Made by a program: the position numbers and the translations under genes
The notes under the pieces: model-generated
Database searches by the model: none
What the model saw: the letters and a program-made list of their open reading frames with translations, nothing else
What the model was told of the DNA's origin: nothing
From: a virus
Virus record (IMG/VR): IMGVR_UViG_3300036770_000363
Span: 1-23,643 of that record
Reading direction: 5' to 3' (one strand)
DNA: 23,643 bases
Shown: one piece after another, positions 6,110 to 12,871 of the stretch
Layout of the letters: each line of letters begins with the position of its first letter
Numbering within the stretch: position 1 is the first letter of the stretch

Positions 6110-7131
6110 CCCACAATCCTCGCGTCAAAGGTCTCGCGCAGCTTCTCCACATACTCGTCCCCCAGGCTGCACATCTTGGGGTTGGCCAGAATCTCGCGGC
6201 TGGTGTAGACGTGCGCATCGCCTTCACCGTTGGCCACATCGCGGCCTTCGATGACGTAGACGGCCGTCCATTGGTCTAGGCCGTCCTTGCGCTCCCAGGG
6301 CACCAGGTCAGGGTGCAGCACATGGCTGTCGCAGGCCTGGCGCTGGAACTCCACTGGGATGCCATCGGCCTCGTGCCTCTCGCAGCGCCAGGTGCTGTCC
6401 TCCTTGGCCGTGCTGTGCGCGCAGGTGCGGCAGTTCACATGCTTGGTGGTCTTGGTCTCGTGGCAGAACTCGTGCGCATCGCAGAACTTGCACTGGTACC
6501 AGGATGGGTCGGTGCTGATGGGTGGCGGCATGCGGTCATCCAAAGCTAGACGCCGGCCGCGTGCGATGAACTTCTCGGCCACCTCCTTGTCGTAGCGAAC
6601 ACGCTCGGTGTAGATGCGGTCATCGTCCTTGCAGACAGCCACATACAGGGCGCGGTCGATCTCGGTGCCATGCATGTAGAGCTGCATTTGGACGAAGTGA
6701 TCGGGCTTGGCCTCGGCTACGCCTTTCTTCTCCAGGTCGTTGAACGACTTGGCGCTGTGCGTCTTGAATTCGGCCACATGGCGCTTCTTGGGCGCTGCAG
6801 GAACGCCAGACTCGATGATGGCGTCAATGCTGCCGGACACATGCGCACCAAAGTCCACGCGCGCCTGCTGCCGGCTGGTGCGCACGTCCATGCCGATGGC
6901 GCGCAGGTCCGACACGATGGTTGCCTCCTCCATCTGGCCACGCCTGAACAGGCGAAGGATGCGGCCAGGAAACTTGGGCTGGACAGCCCAGCGAAACGAC
7001 AGCCACAGCCACCTGTCGCATGGGTGACCCAACTGGCTGCAGCCCATGTGCGGCCTGGGCGGCTCGGCCTGCTTCTCGTGGTGCTTGTCGATCAGCGCTT
7101 GGATGCTATGCTCTGGCTCGGGTATCTTCAT
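6106..7131 (-). CDS. Cas4/RecB-like PD-(D/E)XK exonuclease
   Basis: A 341-residue nuclease. The catalytic set is SGSIDAII with Asp103, VAEFKTHS with Glu121 and Lys123, and QMQLYMHG with Gln148/150. Cysteines at 31/38 (GCSQLGHPCDRW) and at 214, 217 and 223 (YQCKFCDAHEFC) match the split arrangement that holds an iron-sulfur cluster in Cas4 and AddB. A second cysteine cluster (234, 237, 250, 267) follows. Beside a Sak4-type annealer and ssDNA-binding protein it is likely the end-resecting exonuclease of a phage recombination system. Start 7131 follows GAGGGG on the minus strand; a codon at 7149 is a weaker choice. Confidence 0.85.
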   Translation of the reverse strand: MKIPEPEHSIQALIDKHHEKQAEPPRPHMGCSQLGHPCDRWLWLSFRWAVQPKFPGRILRLFRRGQMEEATIVSDLRAIGMDVRTSRQQARVDFGAHVSGSIDAIIESGVPAAPKKRHVAEFKTHSAKSFNDLEKKGVAEAKPDHFVQMQLYMHGTEIDRALYVAVCKDDDRIYTERVRYDKEVAEKFIARGRRLALDDRMPPPISTDPSWYQCKFCDAHEFCHETKTTKHVNCRTCAHSTAKEDSTWRCERHEADGIPVEFQRQACDSHVLHPDLVPWERKDGLDQWTAVYVIEGRDVANGEGDAHVYTSREILANPKMCSLGDEYVEKLRETFDARIVG

Positions 7132-7162
7132 GTTGCCCCTCTCTGTCATGTGATCGCTACTC

Positions 7163-7199
7163 GCCCAGGACCAGCACGCGCTGGCCTGGGCTTCTTTTT
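7163..7199 (+). terminator. Intrinsic terminator, plus-oriented, inside minus operon
   Basis: GCCCAGG-A-CCAGC (7163-7175), a 4-nt loop ACGC, and GCTGGCCTGGGC (7180-7191) form a 12-bp GC-rich stem with one bulged A. TTCTTTTTGG follows directly on the plus strand. That is a textbook rho-independent terminator for rightward transcription, yet both flanking genes are leftward. On the minus strand the same hairpin lacks a trailing U-tract, so leftward readthrough is expected. Confidence 0.75.
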
Positions 7200-7202
7200 G
7201 GC

Positions 7203-7721
7203 TTACTTCTTCTGCCAGGGCGGCGCGGCCTTCGCAGGAGCACCAGACGCTGCAGGAGCTGCTGCAGCAGGTGCCGCGGCAAAGCCAGGCGCTGCGCCAC
7301 CGTTGACGGCCTTGAAGCCTTTGACGTCGTTGCTGGCCTCGTAGGTCTTGCCAGTGCGCTCATCGGTGCGTGCCGGCCGGATCTCCAGCTTGACCTGGAT
7401 GCTGGCGCCAATGAGCTGGTCGGTGTCTTGCACCTTGGCCAGGCCGATGGCGCGCATGATCTCGCCAAGCTGCTGGCGGCCGATCTCCTCGGCCTTGGCG
7501 CTGGCGTTCTTGATGTTGAGGTTGCCGAACACCACGCGGCCCTGGTGCGTCGGCCCGGTGATGTCGTAGCGCAGCTTGATGTACTGGCCATCGCCAGAGG
7601 CGGTGGTCTTCAGCTCGGCCTGCGTGATGTTGGCGGTGTACCAGCCAGCCGGCAGCGGCTCGAAGTTGCTGGTGCCCTGGGGCATGTCAGATGCGGCGAA
7701 GGTTTGTCCGAGAAAGGCCAT
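7203..7721 (-). CDS. DUF669-family ssDNA-binding protein
   Basis: A 172-residue protein with features of the DUF669 family, phage single-stranded DNA-binding-like proteins: the opening FEPLPAGWYTANITQAEL, the strand GQYIKLRYDITG, RVVFGNLNIKNASAKAEEIG, and the helix QLGEIMRAIGLAKVQDTDQL. A low-complexity Ala/Pro/Gly tail ends in PPWQKK instead of the acidic tip of bacterial SSB. It should coat ssDNA made by the neighbouring exonuclease and hand it to the annealing ATPase. AAGGAG lies 7 nt before the start (7721). A 71-bp gap with a hairpin separates it from the nuclease gene. Confidence 0.82.
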   Translation of the reverse strand: MAFLGQTFAASDMPQGTSNFEPLPAGWYTANITQAELKTTASGDGQYIKLRYDITGPTHQGRVVFGNLNIKNASAKAEEIGRQQLGEIMRAIGLAKVQDTDQLIGASIQVKLEIRPARTDERTGKTYEASNDVKGFKAVNGGAAPGFAAAPAAAAPAASGAPAKAAPPWQKK

Positions 7722-7724
7722 GAT

Positions 7725-8123
7725 TTACTCCTTGGGGGTGATGGGTTCGATGGTGAAAGAAGGGCGGCCAGGCTTGGCTGTGATTGCTCCGGCGAGTGCT
7801 TTGGTGATGGACTCATCTGTCGCCTTCCAGATGGCCATGTTGATCTCCGGCTTCCACCGGAAGAGCGTGCCCAGGTGATCGGTCAGGCCGTGCTCTGCCG
7901 CCAACTCCTGCACCTTGTCGGCGTCGACCTTGCGGTCGATGCGGCCGACGATCTTGATCGAGTAGTGCTCGGTCTTGATGTTCTCGGTTCCTTCGGTGTG
8001 CTCCGAGTAGTTGGTCAGGGCGCGCATGGCGTCCTCGAAGTCACGGCGGCGCTCGGTGGCCTTGCGCTCGGCCTCCTTGGCCTCAAGCCACTGCGCGGCC
8101 AGTTGTTCCATTGACTTGGTCAT
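7725..8123 (-). CDS. Hypothetical coiled-coil protein in recombination operon (132 aa)
   Basis: A 132-residue protein whose first 45 residues form a charged helix (MEQLAAQWLEAKEAERKATE), followed by a mixed region (HYSIKIVGRIDRKVDADKVQ) and a hydrophilic end. Small helical proteins of this look are often encoded between a phage AAA ATPase recombinase and its ssDNA-binding protein, suggesting a shared role. No enzymatic motif is visible. Start 8123 lies 2 nt past the upstream stop, behind a G-rich stretch; Met5 (8111) is a possible alternative. Confidence 0.7.
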   Translation of the reverse strand: MTKSMEQLAAQWLEAKEAERKATERRRDFEDAMRALTNYSEHTEGTENIKTEHYSIKIVGRIDRKVDADKVQELAAEHGLTDHLGTLFRWKPEINMAIWKATDESITKALAGAITAKPGRPSFTIEPITPKE

Positions 8124-8125
8124 GA

Positions 8126-8800
8126 TCACTTGCCCCCGATCTTGGCGATGACTGCACCGAGGTCCGGTGCTTCCCAGGTGTCCAGCTTGCCCGACCGATC
8201 CTTGGCCAGCCACAGGCCGTCCGAATCGCACATCAGGGCGCGCTGGGTGTTGTTTTCGCTGTCCTTCTCGACACGCAGCGCCAGCACCTCGTCGAAGAAG
8301 TAGGGCAGCGCCTGGCCGGTCTTGTTGCCAGGCATCGAGGGCGCATACAGCACGCGGCCCATCTCGTCCTGGGTCTTCTCCAGCTTGGCGCTCATGTAGA
8401 CGTGCCGGCCAGGCAGGTCGCGGAATGCGCGGATGATGTCGGCCATCTGCTCCTGCATCGCACCGTAGGCTTGCCGCGGATCCTTGGTGGCCTTCTTCTC
8501 GGCATTGAGCACGACCTCAGCGATCTCGCTGATGGAGTCCAGCGCGACCGACTGGAACCCCTTGGCCTCGTCGGACTGCGTCAGCCAGGAGTAGGCCTCC
8601 CGCAGTGTCTCCATGTCGCTGATCTCGATGAAGGGCAGGTCGGCGTCCTGAATGGACAGCAAGCCTCCTTCAGCAGACAGCACGATGGGCTGCGGCAGGG
8701 TCTTGATCAGCGAGGTCTTGCCTGCACCGGCCTGGCCATAGACCAGGACTTTCACACCATTGGCAGCCAGGCTGCCGGTCGTCTTTACGTTGATTGCCAT
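8126..8800 (-). CDS. AAA ATPase, Sak4-like recombinase
   Basis: A 224-residue RecA-fold ATPase of the AAA_24 type. Walker A is GQAGAGKT (22-29) and Walker B is FQSVALDSIS with Asp88. Further conserved-looking stretches are GRHVYMSAKLEKTQDEMG and the LYAPSMPGNKTGQALPYFFD segment, which is typical of the phage Sak4 group (only its parts are quoted here: MPGNKTGQALP and YFFDEV). Sak4 proteins promote single-strand annealing together with a phage SSB. It is the first gene of the leftward operon. Start 8800 has AAGGAG 9 nt upstream; an in-frame GTG at 8869 would lie over the promoter and is rejected. Confidence 0.85.
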   Translation of the reverse strand: MAINVKTTGSLAANGVKVLVYGQAGAGKTSLIKTLPQPIVLSAEGGLLSIQDADLPFIEISDMETLREAYSWLTQSDEAKGFQSVALDSISEIAEVVLNAEKKATKDPRQAYGAMQEQMADIIRAFRDLPGRHVYMSAKLEKTQDEMGRVLYAPSMPGNKTGQALPYFFDEVLALRVEKDSENNTQRALMCDSDGLWLAKDRSGKLDTWEAPDLGAVIAKIGGK

Positions 8801-8855
8801 GAGTGGCTCTCCTTCTTGGTTGCTGCGCCTTCGGCCAATTCCGTTCGCGCAGTGG

Positions 8856-8885
8856 TTGAACTTTACCACGGTTTCCGGTTAAGAT
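8856..8885 (+). promoter_or_regulatory. Rightward promoter (cro-primase operon)
   Basis: TTGAAC (8856-8861), an 18-bp spacer and TAAGAT (8880-8885) form a sigma70-like promoter about 43 bp before the cro-like start codon. It overlaps the leftward promoter almost completely, so the two probably exclude each other or share operators. Prediction by eye. Confidence 0.5.
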
Positions 8886-8890
8886 GTCAA
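8860..8890 (-). promoter_or_regulatory. Leftward early promoter
   Basis: On the minus strand a perfect TTGACA (8890-8885) is followed by a 19-bp spacer and TAAAGT (8865-8860). It lies about 60 bp before the first gene of the leftward operon. The spacer holds direct repeats (CGGTT at 8869-8873 and 8876-8880 on the plus strand) and the 14-bp core 8863-8876 that recurs at 28-41, a possible Cro or repressor operator. The spacer is longer than the 17-bp optimum, so help by an activator is possible. Confidence 0.5.
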
Positions 8891-8927
8891 CACCCTACGA
8901 AAATTTATCCAGAAAGAGAGGTCAGCG

Positions 8928-9107
8928 ATGACGACACAGGAAGCAATCGACCACTACGGCAGCGTCAAGAAGCTGGCCGATGCGCTCGGCATCTGGCCAC
9001 AGGTGATCTACACATGGGGCGAAACGCCACCGATGGCGCGCCAGTACGAGCTGGAGGTCAAGACAGGCGGCACATTGAGAGCAGATCGGCAGGTGGTCAA
9101 TGGCTGA
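8928..9107 (+). CDS. cro: Cro-like helix-turn-helix repressor
   Basis: A 59-residue protein beginning MTTQEAIDHYGSVKKLADAL. It matches the short Cro-family layout: EAIDHYGSVKKLADALGIW as helices 1-2 of the HTH, PQVIYTWGETPP as recognition helix and turn, then RQYELEVKTGGTL. Cro binds operators in the divergent promoter region and shuts down early or repressor promoters. It is the first rightward gene, immediately beside overlapping divergent promoters. GAGAGG precedes the ATG. Its stop overlaps the primase start by 8 nt. No CI-type repressor is found across the divergent region, where one would be expected; the window may lack it or the phage may be lytic. Confidence 0.85.
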   Translation: MTTQEAIDHYGSVKKLADALGIWPQVIYTWGETPPMARQYELEVKTGGTLRADRQVVNG

Positions 9108-11154
9108 TCTCTCTAAAGTCCTGGGTGGCCCCTGGTCGCCACCACCCGAGAAGAGGGTGGCACCACCAGAAGAGCAGCTTCGTGATGCGATGCTGAAGCT
9201 GGGGCTTAACCCGCCAGAAGAGCTGCACTTCGACGGCAAGATTCACAGGTTCAAGTCCGGCACAAAAGGCTCGCCTGGCCACGGCGACAAGCCTGGCTGG
9301 TACCTGGTCTTCGGTGATGGCGTGCCGGCCGGCCGATTCGGCTGCTGGAGGGCTGGTGTCGAGACGCCCTGGAAGGCAGATGTCGGGCGCAGACTTTCAG
9401 ATGCCGAGGAGATGTTTTACGCCAGGCGAGTGGCCGAGGCCAAGGTGCTGCGTGATGCCGAGCTGGAGCGCCAGCACCAGGTGGCAGCCGACACGGTCGA
9501 GAAAATCTGGCTCAGTGGTGTGGCAGCACACCCTGATCATCCATACCTCAAGCGCAAGGGCATTCAGACGCACGGCGTGCGCACCACTGGAGATGGGCGC
9601 TTGATGGTTCCCCTGTACGACCAGGACGGAACTCTCAGCACGCTGCAGTACATCGATGAGGAAGGCGGCAAGCTGTACCACCCAGGCGGCAAGTCTGGTG
9701 GTAAGTTTTGGATGCTTGGCACGATGGATGAGCCAGGCGTGCTCTACATTGCTGAAGGATTCGCAACCGCGGCGACCATCCACGAGACCACCGGCCGGCC
9801 CTGCGCGGTTGCCTACAGCGCCAGCAATTTGGTGCCAGTGACTGGTAGTCTGCGTGAGATGTTCGGCCAGCAGCAGACCATCGTCATCGTGGCAGACCAC
9901 GACAAAAGCGGCACCGGCCAGAAGTATGCCGACCAGGCCAGTGCCAAGTACGGCGCGCGCGTGGTGATGCCTCCAATCGAGGGCATGGATGCCAATGATT
10001 ATGCGCAGGCCGGGCACGATCTGACAAGCCTGCTGGTGCAGCAGACAGGCACGGCTGTGGTCGAGAAGTTGCGCCTGGTCTTCGGTGACCAGCTCGGCAC
10101 CGACTACGAGGCACCAGACGAGCTGGTCGAAGGCCTGATGACCATCGGCAGCTCGGTGGTGGTCTACGGCGACAGCAACTCCGGCAAGACGTTCTGGGCG
10201 CTGTCAGTGGCCACGGCCATTGCCACCGGCACCGACTGCTACGGCCGCAAGACCGACCCAGGCCTGGTGGTCTATCTGGCCAGCGAGGCACCGGCCAGCA
10301 TCCGGTCTCGCATGCAGGCCATCAAGCAGTTCTACGGCTGCAGCCTGGAGAACCTGGCGATGGTGCCGGTCCCGATGAACTTCTACTCCGGCGACCAGGA
10401 CGCCAATGACGTGATTGAGCTGGTCAAGGCGGTCGAACAGATCAAGGGCAAGCCAGTGCGCCTGATCATTGGCGACACGCTGGCCAGGATGAGCGCAGGA
10501 GCCAATGAGAACAGCGGCGAGGACATGGGTCCGGTCATGGCCAGATTCGACCAGGTGGCCACGGCCACCGGCGCGGCCATGATGATCATCCACCATAACG
10601 GCAAGGACGCGGCCAGAGGCGCTCGCGGCTGGTCCGGCATCCGTGCCCACATCGACACCGAGATCGAGGTCACAGAGAAAGATGGCACCAGGTCTGTGAC
10701 GGTCACCAAGCAGCGCGAGCTGCCCAGCAAGGGCGAGACGATCTACTTCCGGCTGGAGGTGATCGAGATGGGCACCACCAAGTTCGGCGCGCCAGCGACC
10801 ACCTGCGTGGCCGTGCCAGACACTGATGCGTCCAACACGAAACCACACAAAAAACCCACCAAGCACGATGAGAACGTGCGCACCATCGAGCGCGCATGGT
10901 GGCATGCTGGAGCTGAGGAACGTGAGGGTTTACCCTATGTCAGCAGGTCTGCGCTGCGTGAGCTGCTGGTCAACGATGGCATGTCGGAGCGCACGGCCAA
11001 GAACAAAACCGAGGCCAGCCGACAGGATGGAATCATCGCGCAACTGCTCAACGCAGGCACGATTGAGACGCTGGAGCACGGCTGGATTGTGAGCAATGAG
11101 GTGCAGGCCAGCGCCATGTTGATGAGGAAAAGTGGCCAGGAAAAGCGCCCCTAA
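9100..11154 (+). CDS. Bifunctional Toprim primase / RepA-type helicase
   Basis: A 684-residue replication protein. The N-terminal part (about 40-100) resembles the substrate-binding front of phage primases (GWYLVFGDGVPAGRFGCW). The Toprim domain carries LYIAEGFATAAT with Glu219 and VIVADHDKSGTG with Asp266/Asp268. The C-terminal motor is a RepA/AAA_25 hexameric-helicase type: Walker A GDSNSGKT (357-364), Walker B LIIGDTL with Asp459, and MMIIHHNGKDAARGARGWSG. A winged-helix-like tail (about 590-675) may bind the origin. This layout resembles phage primase-helicases that initiate replication, with a repeat array directly downstream. It overlaps cro by 8 nt and lacks a CHC2 zinc finger. Confidence 0.88.
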   Translation: MADLSKVLGGPWSPPPEKRVAPPEEQLRDAMLKLGLNPPEELHFDGKIHRFKSGTKGSPGHGDKPGWYLVFGDGVPAGRFGCWRAGVETPWKADVGRRLSDAEEMFYARRVAEAKVLRDAELERQHQVAADTVEKIWLSGVAAHPDHPYLKRKGIQTHGVRTTGDGRLMVPLYDQDGTLSTLQYIDEEGGKLYHPGGKSGGKFWMLGTMDEPGVLYIAEGFATAATIHETTGRPCAVAYSASNLVPVTGSLREMFGQQQTIVIVADHDKSGTGQKYADQASAKYGARVVMPPIEGMDANDYAQAGHDLTSLLVQQTGTAVVEKLRLVFGDQLGTDYEAPDELVEGLMTIGSSVVVYGDSNSGKTFWALSVATAIATGTDCYGRKTDPGLVVYLASEAPASIRSRMQAIKQFYGCSLENLAMVPVPMNFYSGDQDANDVIELVKAVEQIKGKPVRLIIGDTLARMSAGANENSGEDMGPVMARFDQVATATGAAMMIIHHNGKDAARGARGWSGIRAHIDTEIEVTEKDGTRSVTVTKQRELPSKGETIYFRLEVIEMGTTKFGAPATTCVAVPDTDASNTKPHKKPTKHDENVRTIERAWWHAGAEEREGLPYVSRSALRELLVNDGMSERTAKNKTEASRQDGIIAQLLNAGTIETLEHGWIVSNEVQASAMLMRKSGQEKRP

Positions 11155-11258
11155 ATGCCCCTGAGTGCCCCTGGGGGCGTTAGGGGCGATAGGGGCAAAA
11201 GCCCGGAAAAACGCCCCGCCCCGCCCCTAAACCCTATAGGGTAGGGGCAGGTAGGGGC
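11147..11258. repeat. Iteron-like GCCCCT/AGGGGC array
   Basis: The hexamer GCCCCT occurs at 11147, 11157 and 11167 (exact 10-bp period), then inverted (AGGGGC) at 11182 and 11191, again as GCCCCT at 11223, and inverted at 11243 and 11253 (10-bp period). Between them are the runs CGCCCCGCCCCGCCCC (11212-11227) and the palindrome CCCTATAGGG (11232-11241). TTAGGGGCG (11180-11188) pairs with CGCCCCTAA (11222-11230). The block begins at the 3' end of the primase-helicase gene and is otherwise non-coding. Helical phasing suggests binding of a protein to one DNA face. Confidence 0.75.
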
Positions 11259-11285
11259 ACCGGGATGCGGGGAAACAGAGAAAAG

Positions 11286-11294
11286 TTATCCACA
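11286..11294 (+). promoter_or_regulatory. DnaA box
   Basis: TTATCCACA is the exact high-affinity bacterial DnaA box. It sits 28 bp after the repeat array and 22 bp before the next start codon, in the intergenic region following the primase-helicase. A single 9-mer can occur by chance, but its place beside an iteron-like array supports a replication-origin role, an inference. Confidence 0.55.
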
Positions 11295-11315
11295 GGAATG
11301 TGAGGAAGCACTAAC

Positions 11316-11597
11316 ATGACACAGACGAACGTGAACGAGATGCTGGCCGGACGTGAAGAACGGTATGGCGCATTTGAGAACCACGCCAAGACTAGTCAGG
11401 GTCTCAAGGACGTGATGCAAGAGCGCAGCAACTGGGACTGCCTCAAGCCAGACCAGCGCGAGGCCTTGGAAATGATCCAGCACAAGATCGCGCGCATCCT
11501 GAACGGCGATCCGAACTACGTCGACAACTGGGTCGACATCGCTGGCTACGCCACCCTGGTGGCCAATCGGCTGGAAAAAGAGGAGAATGAGGTATGA
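11316..11597 (+). CDS. DUF6378-like phage protein (93 aa)
   Basis: A 93-residue protein. The stretch ALEMIQHKIARILNGDPNYV followed by DNWVDIAGYATLVANRLE resembles the conserved core of the DUF6378 family of small phage proteins, of unknown function; the front half contains ERYGAFENHAKTSQGLK, also typical. The fold looks all-helical and recalls MazG-like helical bundles, without the full EXXE-type metal motif being clear. It lies right after the presumed origin and before the methyltransferase (ATGA overlap). TGAGGAAG precedes the ATG by about 9 nt. Family naming is from memory. Confidence 0.75.
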   Translation: MTQTNVNEMLAGREERYGAFENHAKTSQGLKDVMQERSNWDCLKPDQREALEMIQHKIARILNGDPNYVDNWVDIAGYATLVANRLEKEENEV

Positions 11598-12871
11598 CCA
11601 CAAAGTCCCACAAAGTAAATCCAGCCGACAAGGTCGAGCAGTGGCCTATCGAAAAGCTGGTGCCCTACGCCAAAAACTCGCGCACGCACTCCGATGACCA
11701 GATCGCACAACTGGCGGCCAGCATCAAAGAGTGGGGCTTCACCTCGGCCATCCTGGTGGACGAGGACGGCGGCATCATTGCCGGTCATGGTCGCGTGATG
11801 GCGGCGCGCAAGCTGGGGCTGGCATCATTGCCGGTCATGGTCGCGGCAGGCTGGAGCGAGTCCCAGAAGCGCGCCTACGTCATTGCGGACAACAAGCTGG
11901 CGCTGAACGCTGGCTGGGACAACGAGTTGCTGGCGCTGGAGTTGGCCGAACTCGATGGCCTGGGCTTTGACGTTGAACTGACCGGCTTTTCCGACGAGGA
12001 AATCAAAGCCCTGATGCCGGTGGAAGTGAACGAGGGTTTGACAGACCCGGACGATGCCCCGGCCGTACAAGAAAACCCGGTCACCGTGCCCGGTGACGTT
12101 TGGGTCATGGGCAAGCACCGGCTGCTGTGCGGCGACTCGACCAGCGTCGATGACTTGGCCAAGCTGACCCAGGGCAGCCTGGTGGACATGTGGCTGACCG
12201 ACCCGCCTTACAACGTGGCCTACGAGGGCGGAACGAAGGAGAAGCTGACCATCAAGAACGACTCGATGGGCGACGATCAGTTCCGGCAGTTCCTGCGCGA
12301 TGCCTACACGGCGGCCGACACGGTCATGAAACCTGGCGCGGTCTTCTACATCTGGCACGCGGACAGCGAGGGCTACAACTTCCGTGGCGCAGCCAAGGAC
12401 GCTGGCTGGACCGTGCGGCAGTGTCTGATCTGGAAGAAGTCCAGCATGGTGCTTGGCCGACAGGACTACCAGTGGAAACACGAGCCGTGCCTGTACGGCT
12501 GGAAAGACGGCGCTGGCCACCTCTGGGCAGCGGACCGAAAGCAGACGACCATCCTGGAGTTCGACAAGCCAGCGCGCAACGGAGAGCATCCGACCATGAA
12601 GCCGGTGGCGCTGTTCGAGTACCAACTGCTGAACAACACGAAGGGCGGCGATATCGTGCTCGACTCGTTCGGCGGCTCTGGAACGACTCTGATCGCTGCC
12701 GAGAAGAACGGCCGCACGGCCATGATCATGGAACTGGACCCACGCTACTGTGACGTCATCGTCAAGCGCTGGCAAGAGTTCACTGGCAAGCAGGCAACAC
12801 ACGCAGAAACTGGAAAACCTTTCGCGGAGGTTAAAAATGGCAACGAAAAAGCAATCACAGAAGCAGCCTGA
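11594..12871 (+). CDS. ParB-domain DNA methyltransferase (N6-A/N4-C)
   Basis: A 425-residue two-domain protein. Residues about 15-110 are a ParB/Srx-like domain (WPIEKLVPYAKNSRTHSDDQ, IIAGHGRVMAARKLGL, KRAYVIADNKLALNAGW). The rest is an amino-methyltransferase: LTDPPYNVAYEG with DPPY at 203-206 and FGGSGTTLIAAE at 359-370. DPPY before the S-adenosylmethionine motif marks the beta class, which methylates adenine N6 or cytosine N4. Such proteins are common in phages and probably protect DNA from host restriction. The target site cannot be read from sequence. A 25-bp repeat lies within the ParB domain. It overlaps the genes on both sides, by 4 and 35 nt. Confidence 0.9.
   Translation: MTTKSHKVNPADKVEQWPIEKLVPYAKNSRTHSDDQIAQLAASIKEWGFTSAILVDEDGGIIAGHGRVMAARKLGLASLPVMVAAGWSESQKRAYVIADNKLALNAGWDNELLALELAELDGLGFDVELTGFSDEEIKALMPVEVNEGLTDPDDAPAVQENPVTVPGDVWVMGKHRLLCGDSTSVDDLAKLTQGSLVDMWLTDPPYNVAYEGGTKEKLTIKNDSMGDDQFRQFLRDAYTAADTVMKPGAVFYIWHADSEGYNFRGAAKDAGWTVRQCLIWKKSSMVLGRQDYQWKHEPCLYGWKDGAGHLWAADRKQTTILEFDKPARNGEHPTMKPVALFEYQLLNNTKGGDIVLDSFGGSGTTLIAAEKNGRTAMIMELDPRYCDVIVKRWQEFTGKQATHAETGKPFAEVKNGNEKAITEAA
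11771..11845 (+). repeat. 25-bp exact direct repeat inside methyltransferase
   Basis: An identical 25-bp stretch (beginning GGCATCATTGCC) occupies 11771-11795 and 11821-11845, separated by 25 bp of unrelated sequence. The first copy is read as GIIAGHGRV (residues 60-68), the second in another frame as LASLPVMVA (76-84). Both peptides fit the ParB-domain pattern at their positions, so the gene is not broken by the repeat. Confidence 0.9.

Noticed and set aside
6106-7131. Cas4 as evidence of a CRISPR adaptation module
   Set aside because: No Cas1 or Cas2 is present; the neighbours are phage recombination genes, so a phage exonuclease role is more likely.
7149-8869. Upstream alternative starts at 7149 (nuclease) and 8869 (ATPase)
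   Set aside because: Both lack a good ribosome binding site, and the second lies on the promoter; internal starts with GAGGGG and AAGGAG are better.
8905-8913. TTATCCAGA near the divergent promoters as a second DnaA box
   Set aside because: One mismatch at a conserved position and no associated repeats; too weak to call.
11147-11258. CRISPR-like repeat array
   Set aside because: Units are 6 bp with about 4-bp spacers and both orientations, far from CRISPR geometry; no cas genes apart from a phage Cas4-like nuclease.
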